Below are positions 61,601 to 64,000 of a DNA stretch of 64,000 bases, piece by piece. Where the stretch lies: contig OZ026525.1 of assembly GCA_964019695.1 (NCBI GenBank), positions 62,590,253 to 62,654,252 of the forward strand, in the 5' to 3' direction. A program made the position numbers and the translations under genes. The number at the start of each line of letters is the position of its first letter. Position 1 is the first letter of the stretch. The notes under the pieces were generated by a model. That model did no database searches and had not been told where the DNA came from. It saw only the letters and a program-made list of their open reading frames with translations. Source of the DNA: Loripinus fragilis. Its lineage: Eukaryota; Mollusca; Bivalvia; Lucinida; Lucinidae.

Positions 61601-63753
61601 CACCTATGTACAAATCGTTAACTAAAACAAAAAATACTCAGAGCTTGAAGCACTTGCAACACTGAAAAGAGTGGCTTCAGCAAATGCAATATTAAAACAC
61701 TATGAAAGTTCTTCTTTAATAACTGTAAAATGCTATGCGATGGTTCTAAGCTTTTTTAAAAGCTAACCTTGTGAAAGTATAAAGTCGACGTATCGGATTT
61801 TATCTATGTATACGAAAACGGGGGTCAGTCTGATTACCGCAGGATACCGCATGCTACCACAGGATACCGCAGGATCCCGATATTGGCGTTTTCAATGGAA
61901 TTTACCATATTAATACATGGAATAGGCATTATATAATAAATAAGAGTAAATATCTTCACTTGTTTTGTTGGTAAAAATAGCCATGCAATATGGAATACAA
62001 TCCCACAGAAAACATTATAAACTGGTTAAACAGTGGTAAAGGGGCTGGACACATTAAGGGGCACACATGTACTGGTCCGAGGGGTCCAAAGGCTGCTGCA
62101 CCTCAGTCTGATGCAGATGACTGAATAGTCTGATGGCTGAAAGGGAATAGTGTAAACCACAGTTTTATTTGTTTTGACATATATTACTAGTCAGTTGATG
62201 TCACATGTCACCTAAAACTAATTGTAAATAAGTTACTGAATTATGTGTTTTGTCTCTTTTAAAATACCAGACTTAAAGACGAGTTCAACTGGAGTAAGGA
62301 CGAGTGAAAAATTTAGACTACTTGCCCCACAGGACGAATAGGTCCGAAAACAATTTCGAGCCCTGCCCCTGAATGCAAAACGAAGTTGTTCTTTAAAAAA
62401 TTGCTATGAGCTATGTGAAAATGCATGGTTTCTATGGCAACCCCTTAAATGATTTTCGAGAATGGGGGTATGCCAACAAAATCAATCCTAGCTAGGGCTC
62501 TTCTTATCCAAGAGCACAAAAATGGTTTCAACTTAAAGCTTATACACATGTTTTCTTCTTGTGGTCATATATGTAAATAATCTTATTTGCATATTTATGA
62601 ATTTAATGAAAACCTTAAGAAATGAGGTAAAATCATAAAAGACCTAAATGAACTTATGTCAGCCTTTAAACATCATCAAGCCATCATTGTTGCAAGTTTT
62701 TATATTATCAGTGATACAATTTGATAAGTCCTTTAACCCAGTGGTCCTATATGAAAATTATCTCGTTTGCATAGTCATGAATATTAATTAATTCTTATAA
62801 ATGAGTGGAAACCATTGGGCAAACTAGTACCGAAGGGGGTAATCAGACCTACATTGAACACATAGGACATTTCATTATGGGTGTAAATTTGTTCAGTGGA
62901 TCCATTTAAATGCACAAAAATGCGAACCTCAAAAATAAATGCGCTTTGGTTATATGAAATTCTATGGTTTCCATGGTAACCCATTATAAACAGGTAACAC
63001 AGTTTCGCTACATTGTAATAGAGTTATGGGTGTTTAAATATATCATCTGATACATCATCAGATGCATGCCTCTAAAATACAGGAAGGGTTATGTATACGT
63101 AAGCAAAGATAAAAATAGACATCGATAACAATATTATTTTCAATAACATTTGGTCAAAATAGAGTTGTATACAGATGTTTCAAAGATGCATACTAATATG
63201 ATTATACTATTTTTCCATAGAAACATGTAAATAACGGTGTATATTATACTGAAGTTAATGATAAATACCTGTATAAAGTACCCATTACCTGGATTAGTTT
63301 AAATTTTTTGTTTACAACGATTCTCTGACTATATGAAAAGTAAGATGGTACAGTGGATTCAAAGATAGATGAGAATCGTTGTAAACAAAATATAAACTAA
63401 TCCAGATATTGGGTAATTTATACAGGTATGTATCATAAATTGCCTCTGACTGCAGTAAGATATCTACCGTTATCTACCCGTTTCTATGAAAAATAGTATA
63501 GGATTACTATGCACCGTTGAATCAACTGTACAGTGGTTTATGGTAAGTTTGAAGTGACGTCAGAGCATTTTTTGATAAGCGGACACAGGCCATTGTTATA
63601 AACAACTATACTTAGTATTACTTACCATAAGTAACTCTGCAACGTCATTGTACGTAGATATGTAAGGTTTGAGGACATCAAAGTGGAAGGCTGGTGTCAA
63701 CAACCGTCTACTGCGCTCCCACTTCCTTCCGTTGCTGACAAACAAGCCTTCTC
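32714..63753 (-). CDS. Cytochrome P450, CYP4-type, ten C-terminal exons; N-terminal exons beyond the right edge
   Basis: Haem-thiolate monooxygenase, membrane-anchored in the ER in known CYP4s; typical substrates are fatty acids, eicosanoids or xenobiotics. Exons in order: 63753-63626, 56193-56063, 46702-46640, 44859-44736, 42986-42854, 41472-41349, 39014-38819, 36018-35936, 35165-35100, 32813-32714. They join in phase to 382 residues and a TGA. Seen (numbering of this partial product): [16 protein letters not shown] (CYP4 C-helix region, 16-31), I-helix AGHDTTAS (193-200), ExxR E250-R253 (KESMR), PERF-type FDPERF (302-307), haem loop FSAGQRNCIG (323-332) with ligand Cys330. The I-helix lacks the Glu that many CYP4s use to attach haem covalently (Ala193 here). 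About 120 N-terminal residues are missing. Subfamily not assignable. Confidence 0.95.
33122..34036. mobile_element. 0.9-kb foldback element with about 200-bp or longer terminal inverted repeats
   Basis: Left tgtcctgttaaggcgt (33123) is inverted at the right as acgccttaacaggaca (to 34035). Pairing continues through ggcaaaggggagatta / taatctcccctttgcc and inward to tagacaaatgggga / tcccatttgtcta (33489 / 33660). It is almost entirely palindromic and non-coding. It lies in the last CYP intron. Confidence 0.82.
34380..34532. repeat. Inverted repeat (hairpin)
   Basis: aagaatcca..tgtgagggtaggatagaaaaat pairs with atttttctgtcctaccctca..ggattctta, with a central spacer of about 60 bp. Confidence 0.7.
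34788..34880. repeat. Inverted repeat (hairpin)
   Basis: gaataaatgaagtttacg..tttttcaataaaata and tattttattgaaaaa..cataaactttattc pair around a short centre (tcgccatagcaa). Confidence 0.7.
35100..35165 (-). CDS. CYP4-type exon (residues 328-350, haem cysteine)
   Basis: Acceptor aatcatttacag, donor GTAAGT, exit phase 2. (R)[20 protein letters not shown] then T(R). NCIGQ.FAMNE carries the proximal Cys. Confidence 0.96.
35195..35300 (-). pseudogene. Partial duplicate of the CYP terminal exon, stranded in an intron
   Basis: Minus-strand text encodes [20 protein letters not shown] then RTS and a stop at 35228-35226, which parallels [20 protein letters not shown] in the true last exon. The similarity continues past the stop (aaagc.tt.tttattgaaagtcagtg.tt). 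It lies between exons 35936-36018 and 35100-35165, upstream of the haem exon, so it cannot be a normal terminal exon of this transcript. The acceptor side is lost near 35301. Best read as a remnant of tandem gene or exon duplication. Confidence 0.8.
35936..36018 (-). CDS. CYP4-type exon (residues 301-328, PERF and start of haem loop)
   Basis: Acceptor ttttattctag, donor GTACAG, exit phase 2. [20 protein letters not shown] then LPFSAGQ(R). Confidence 0.96.
37030..37265 (-). repeat. Dispersed repeat, 14366 family (inverted copy)
   Basis: gtgagtatgggaaataccac, caaactgcagacaaaccca, ccatcaagatgattg and acagaatctcacaattggag are the reverse complement of the 42205 copy. An open frame of about 80-110 codons on each strand is incidental. 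Confidence 0.65.
37270..38580. other. CYP intron, unassigned AT-rich DNA
   Basis: No exon seen. Two loosely similar words (cctttgagcacccaaaacac near 37708 and tcctttaagtacccacagca near 38159) suggest an old duplication. Confidence 0.35.
38612..38765. repeat. Inverted repeat (hairpin)
   Basis: gaataccaagtt..tcttttgatatcaagtttac pairs with gtaaacttcatatcaaaaga..aactagtattc; inner arms aggcttggc / caagcct. It ends about 50 bp from the donor of CYP exon 38819-39014. Confidence 0.65.
38819..39014 (-). CDS. CYP4-type exon (residues 235-300, ExxR)
   Basis: Acceptor catttcttgcag, donor GTAAGT, exit phase 0. [18 protein letters not shown].. holds the K-helix ExxR, followed by [18 protein letters not shown] and [10 protein letters not shown]. 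Confidence 0.96.
39085..39340. mobile_element. Foldback-bearing repeat, copy 1 (uninterrupted)
   Basis: The palindrome ggaatcatgaatacttc..gtctcttgcaagagac..gaagtattcatgattcc is followed by attgaatttattgcttatat and aatcgtattaacggttt. The same order occurs at 47052-47300 and then 47786-47880. Confidence 0.7.
39400..39545. repeat. Palindromic ttcacatttcac / gtgaaattt cluster
   Basis: Repeated gtgaaaaattggtaccaat (twice) between ttcacaaatttcacactg and cattttgtgaaatttg. A small compound palindrome. Confidence 0.6.
39584..39821 (-). mobile_element. About 238-bp MITE (copy D)
   Basis: Same element in the opposite orientation: tgagccgtgacatgtgattt at the left, cgtgccgcggctca at the right. It is in the CYP intron between exons 41349-41472 and 38819-39014. 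Confidence 0.8.
40350..40602 (+). mobile_element. tRNA-derived SINE (Thr-like head)
   Basis: The head agccgccgtggtgtagggga and cttgtaa (UGU anticodon-like) and gcaggttcgattcccggc resembles tRNA-Thr, but the acceptor end is not complementary. A body follows (gttgcccgtcttctgaga.., ccacccggccagtactggta). No tRNA function is expected. Confidence 0.7.
41349..41472 (-). CDS. CYP4-type exon (residues 194-235, I-helix)
   Basis: Acceptor ttctttaaccag. [20 protein letters not shown] then ..[15 protein letters not shown]. Donor GTAACA chosen at 41348, because it gives exit phase 2 as the next exon requires; an alternative GTCGCA at 41367 would break the frame. Confidence 0.92.
41685..41927 (+). mobile_element. 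About 238-bp MITE (copy E)
   Basis: Begins tgagccatgaaatgag and ends atgtcatctcacggctca. Unlike the other copies it is bracketed by a longer direct repeat: cgggccacacaggagatt before it and cgggctagcacaggagatt after it. It lies just 5' (in the CYP sense) of exon 41349-41472. Confidence 0.8.
42205..42475 (+). repeat. Dispersed repeat, 14366 family
   Basis: Same order of words as 14366-14645 (gcgatggttctgttg, cccattgtgggag, catcttgacggggaagagag, cagtttgtgattgtgg, ctgatcacactcactta). Confidence 0.7.
42520..42770 (+). mobile_element. gaggttata-ended MITE family (copy 4)
   Basis: Left end ccaggccccgagattataaa, right end gataacctcaagacca. It contains a central near-perfect hairpin (aaaatgcc..ggcatttt) and inverted catgctcaactgagcatg ends. 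It sits about 80 bp downstream (in the CYP sense) of the donor of the exon at 42854-42986. Confidence 0.72.
42854..42986 (-). CDS. CYP4-type exon (residues 150-194)
   Basis: Acceptor ..tcatataaag (weak polypyrimidine tract), donor GTATGT, exit phase 1. [20 protein letters not shown] then [17 protein letters not shown] is classic CYP4 text. Ala precedes Gly where Glu is common. Confidence 0.95.
43041..43250. mobile_element. MITE with ctgtaaat(t/c)cggaaatttt ends (copy 1)
   Basis: Left ctgtaaatccggaaattttc, right its inverse gaaaatttccgaatttacag, TA on both sides. Interior rich in tcgcga, with a hairpin cttcgcataggcgaagtttcg. It starts about 55 bp from CYP exon 42854-42986 on its upstream (5') side. 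Confidence 0.85.
43793..44329 (-). CDS. Transposase-like N-terminal fragment (ZSWIM3/MULE-type zinc-finger domain)
   Basis: 178-codon single-exon ORF. Central text [18 protein letters not shown].., [20 protein letters not shown] and VHNHTTS gives a C..C..H.H pattern after a KF/RF.C stretch, as in the N-terminal domain of ZSWIM1/3 proteins and in FAR1/MULE (WRKY-GCM1-like) transposases. That domain would bind DNA. Only this N-terminal part is present, with no catalytic DDE or SWIM region after the stop. The ORF lies in a CYP intron on the CYP strand. The words ctgctaccagttaact beside it and an array of taactggcagcag at 44520-44670 hint at element ends. Probably a transposon relic rather than a host gene. 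Confidence 0.55.
   Translation of the reverse strand: MLLLVFINFKSAHLIITENNSFAVWCVQNSHPMRTDSSQKNDEDSPSQFPFRQIRFTCKHSGKPRSRGNGKRPVQAYLACECPVSLKLVLDNKCKQYKISKLSEVHNHTTSKGEFKHYVTSRKLETNDKEEIKTLIELNVETKNIKTFIKEKMGKSIQTKDINNIKLQAVKEKDGGLS
44520..44672. repeat. Array of (g)ttaactggcagcagcg motifs in both orientations
   Basis: aactggcagcagc occurs four times (about 44527, 44570, 44609, 44657), interleaved with its inverse cgctgctaccagt and acgttaaaat. A related word (gtctgctaccagttaact) lies at about 43780 next to the transposase-like ORF. Confidence 0.7.
44736..44859 (-). CDS. CYP4-type exon (residues 108-149)
   Basis: Acceptor atatatttacag, donor GTAAGA, exit phase 0. [20 protein letters not shown] then [10 protein letters not shown] matches CYP4 ..LTSDG..F...CDYVH.F. 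Confidence 0.94.
45720..46330 (+). pseudogene. Decayed non-LTR retrotransposon, C-terminal RT/post-RT part
   Basis: Plus-strand frame [20 protein letters not shown] then [33 protein letters not shown] is the post-RT region typical of CR1/Jockey-like elements (TLVRP.LEYA.PVW.P, ..IEKVQR.AAR). After [20 protein letters not shown] the match weakens, and the usual ..WNSLP.. end is in another frame. It is followed by T-rich DNA (46228-46270) and a short motif (cactacctggcataatgat) also seen at about 51627. 5' truncated, in a CYP intron, antisense to CYP. Confidence 0.85.
46561..46613. repeat. (GA)n microsatellite, about 26 units
   Basis: Uninterrupted ag dinucleotides, 27 bp from the donor side of the 63-nt CYP exon (46640-46702). 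In the CYP transcript it is a (TC)n pyrimidine run shortly after that exon. Confidence 0.97.
46640..46702 (-). CDS. CYP4-type exon (residues 87-108)
   Basis: Acceptor tatcgctgcag, donor GTAAGT; 63 nt. (S)[20 protein letters not shown](L) matches ..HPY..AV..L......R. of CYP4. Entry and exit phase 2, in agreement with both neighbours. Confidence 0.9.
46912..47046. mobile_element. Small TTAA-flanked MITE with agacatatgcgata ends
   Basis: ttaaaggagacatatgcgat at the left, tatcgcatatcttaa at the right. The ends resemble those of the 1.07-kb elements at 48761 and 54646. 135 bp, non-coding. Confidence 0.6.
47050..47880. mobile_element. Foldback-bearing repeat, copy 2 (split by a nested element)
   Basis: Same sequence order as 39085-39340 with an extra copy of the hairpin arm (catgaatacttc occurs twice before the turn). 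It is interrupted after attataaataactaa by the element 47302-47785 and then resumes (..ttataatttaggagataaaa, aatcgtattaacggttt). Confidence 0.72.
47302..47785. mobile_element. Nested 0.48-kb element with about 145-bp terminal inverted repeats
   Basis: Left tataggtatagctcgataag.. is inverted at the right (..cttatcgagcaatacctata). Pairing runs through tctacgctt, gtcaggtgatggtgctttat, ccaatcgggtgaata and ttctaactgttaatc. Short unique centre, about 190 bp. No ORF. Confidence 0.85.
47995..48212. repeat. GC-rich palindrome array (gcgagcgctc / gagcgctcgt)
   Basis: aataatgcgagcgctctcgg, cgagcgctcggcgagcactc, gcattattgaactcgcctc and aataatgcgagagctcgccg alternate in orientation, with taggtaccaatcaacgag inverted as ctcgttgactggtaccta. 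A related piece lies at 48600-48650. Confidence 0.7.
49096..49172 (+). mobile_element. tRNA-Arg-like block (SINE-type) inside the TTAA element
   Basis: cgtggcctagtagctagcgt (A-box-like), tctggctacgaagccaga (stem with ACG), aggatcgattcccg (B-box-like). The anticodon loop is not 7 nt in the best fold and the acceptor arms do not pair, so it is not called a tRNA gene. Confidence 0.6.
49698..51066. mobile_element. 1.37-kb insertion in TTAA element copy 1
   Basis: Defined by comparison with the intact copy at 54646-55719, in which the two flanks are contiguous. The ends (aaagggaatattcc.. and ..tcggaattatcac) are not obvious inverted repeats. Inside lies a hairpin at about 50457-50550 (cagactcagatcagcctg / caggctgatctgagtct). 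Class unknown. Confidence 0.7.
51480..51535 (+). mobile_element. tRNA-like 5' half (SINE relic)
   Basis: cacggtagcgcagccgggaa then cgcggcggatttgcaaagat resembles a tRNA D-arm and anticodon arm; no B-box follows. Confidence 0.4.
52140..52216 (-). mobile_element. tRNA-like SINE head
   Basis: On the minus strand: tatagcttagcggataaggc (A-box-like) and gaggttcgaatcctagcaag (B-box-like), about 60 bp apart. The acceptor stem is not convincing. Confidence 0.5.
52524..52731. mobile_element. MITE with ctgtaaattcggaaatttt ends (copy 2)
   Basis: Same ends and TA flanks as 43041-43250; interior gaaacttcgcgaagtttcgc. About 208 bp. Confidence 0.87.
53440..53720. repeat. Direct repeat pair, about 110 bp, 162 bp apart
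   Basis: gtttcaata.t.ttgt.ga/ca, aaaaac.t.tcat, ttttaggccatatgggcctcc at 53465-53545 is repeated as ttttatgccacatgggcttcc at 53627-53707. A palindromic ggccatatgggcc lies in one copy. Confidence 0.6.
54132..54221. repeat. Inverted repeat ending in C/G runs
   Basis: cccccctagacccaagacgc and gcatcttgggtctagggggg pair across about 35 bp (agacgccctttac / gtccaaagggcatct also fit). A strong potential hairpin. Confidence 0.75.
54646..55719. mobile_element. TTAA-flanked 1.07-kb element, copy 2 (intact)
   Basis: Left (tta)tagacatatgcggcta, right tagtagcatatgtccttaa. It is close in sequence to the two halves of copy 1 and includes the same tRNA-like block at about 54990-55068. Non-coding. Confidence 0.85.
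54990..55068 (+). mobile_element. tRNA-Arg-like block, second copy
   Basis: cgtggcctagtggctagcgt, ttggctacgaagccaga and aggatcgattcccg, as at 49096. The A-box fits slightly better here. Confidence 0.55.
56063..56193 (-). CDS. CYP4-type exon (residues 44-86)
   Basis: Acceptor taatctttcag, donor GTAGAA, exit phase 2. [33 protein letters not shown] matches the ..LTLDIILRCAFSY region. The phases fit both neighbours, although introns of 7.4 and 9.4 kb flank it. Confidence 0.92.
57755..58408 (+). mobile_element. TTAA-flanked 0.65-kb element with aggcatca ends (copy 1)
   Basis: ttaaggcatcaggggatagt at the left, gtcccgtgatgccttaa at the right; the TTAA plus ggcatca ends are inverse. A near-identical copy lies at 60322-60976. 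Shared landmarks: gcggccgcgggccaaaaggt near the right end, ggatgg.cgaattttaata near the left. Confidence 0.87.
58485..59495 (+). pseudogene. Coding-like, frame-broken sequence of unknown family
   Basis: Plus-strand frames, each stop-free for long stretches, follow one another: [37 protein letters not shown] (58534-58680); HPPETILV, then [12 protein letters not shown] (58740-58785); [53 protein letters not shown] (58790-59190, one internal TAG at about 58880); and, after a tttattccag-like acceptor, [29 protein letters not shown] stop (59410-59478). Frame changes imply a decayed gene copy. I recognise no family. The minus strand is also open for 129 codons at 58725-59114, so the strand is not certain. 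Confidence 0.35.
59274..59318. repeat. (TTG)n microsatellite
   Basis: About a dozen ttg units with one interruption (tttttg). Confidence 0.9.
60322..60976 (+). mobile_element. TTAA-flanked 0.65-kb element with aggcatca ends (copy 2)
   Basis: Same ends, orientation and length as 57755-58408 with scattered substitutions and 1-2 base indels, 1.9 kb downstream. Confidence 0.87.
63170..63530. mobile_element. Foldback element, arms about 160 bp
   Basis: atactatttttccatagaaa, ataacggt, gataaatacctgtataa, ggattagtttaaa and tttgtttacaacgattctct on the left are inverted on the right (..gagaatcgttgtaaacaaa, tttatacaggtat, accgttat, tttctatgaaaaatagtat). It sits about 100 bp after (in the CYP sense) exon 63626-63753. 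Confidence 0.8.
63626..63753 (-). CDS. CYP4-type exon (partial-product residues 1-43)
   Basis: Acceptor ttcctcctag, donor GTAAGT, entry phase 1 and exit phase 0. [20 protein letters not shown].. is the WxxxRR (C-helix) region that contacts haem propionates in P450s. Confidence 0.95.
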
Positions 63754-63785
63754 CTAGGAGGAATACATGTTGTATTCCATTAGAA

Positions 63786-63925
63786 ATAAAATATATAGTC
63801 TAACCAAGCTTATACCACCTTTACCAACTTTAGCATGAACTATCTCGTGATGTGCAATTCTACACTGATATAGGTGGTATAAAATAGTTATGCCATGTTT
63901 GTCCACCTGTACGTAAGATAATCTC
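63786..63925 (-). repeat. Dispersed repeat, inverted copy of 1-150
   Basis: Reverse-complement match to the first 140 bases of the window. It lies just outside the first CYP exon visible here, in the intron that leads off the right edge. Confidence 0.7.
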
Positions 63926-64000
63926 CACATACAAGCGGACAACCAATGGTGTAACTATTACTTTTCGTAGGAGGGCTAGAAGCCTAAATTTTGACATTAG

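Larger units (their letters stand above)
57491..62365. mobile_element. Apparent 4.9-kb composite insertion with cagggctcgaaa / tttcgagccctg ends
   Basis: Left cagggctcgaaaattg (57491), right caatttcgagccctg (to 62365). CCCCT directly precedes and follows (57486-57490, 62366-62370). Inside both ends lies aggacgagt / aggacgaat with cgagtgg or cgagtga. CAGGG-type ends recall hAT elements, but the duplication would be 5 bp rather than 8. It contains two TTAA-flanked repeats and unassigned coding-like text at 58485-59495. No recognisable transposase. Confidence 0.5.

Overview
This window reads as invertebrate nuclear DNA, most likely from a bivalve mollusc. That is an inference from three things. 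The coding exons are short (60-320 nt) with GT..AG introns of 0.8-10 kb. The three recognisable proteins have animal domain organisation. The AT-rich introns are crowded with short inverted-repeat elements, tRNA-headed SINEs and broken non-LTR retrotransposons of a kind common in clam genomes. No bacterial operon, CRISPR array or rRNA is visible.

Three real genes account for nearly all the coding sequence. (1) The first two coding exons of a flavin-containing monooxygenase (FMO) lie on the minus strand at 5748-5431 and 1631-1326, and the rest of that gene runs off the left edge. (2) A complete kynureninase gene (KYNU) lies on the plus strand at 11225-29676. It has 12 coding exons that join in phase to a 500-residue product. 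(3) The last ten exons of a CYP4-type cytochrome P450 lie on the minus strand from 63753 to 32714. They join in phase to 382 residues ending in a stop; the N-terminal exons are beyond the right edge. FMO and KYNU are divergent, about 5.5 kb apart. KYNU and CYP are convergent, about 3 kb apart. All three handle small molecules (N/S-oxidation, tryptophan catabolism, fatty-acid or xenobiotic hydroxylation), but nothing in the sequence shows that they act in one pathway.

Between and inside the genes: 1-5.3 kb holds tandem repeats and a 1.56 kb inverted-repeat element. 5.7-11 kb is non-coding with a SINE. The KYNU introns hold a decayed non-LTR retrotransposon (15.6-16.8 kb), a 31-bp minisatellite (22.4-22.8 kb), several MITEs and palindromes. 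29.7-31.7 kb, just behind KYNU, is two tandemly repetitive elements. The CYP introns hold foldback elements (33.1-34.0, 47.3-47.8, 63.2-63.5 kb), a transposase-like ORF (43.8-44.3 kb), a second non-LTR fragment (45.7-46.3 kb), a family of TTAA-flanked elements (48.8-51.2, 54.6-55.7, 57.8-58.4, 60.3-61.0 kb) and an apparent 4.9 kb composite insertion (57.5-62.4 kb) carrying decayed coding sequence that I could not identify.

The most interesting biology is the kynureninase. It has non-standard residues at several positions that are normally conserved, including Asn in place of the Tyr that precedes the PLP lysine. The layered, nested insertions are the next most interesting feature. Exon borders were read by eye from splice sites, reading phase and remembered family alignments. 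No search was run.
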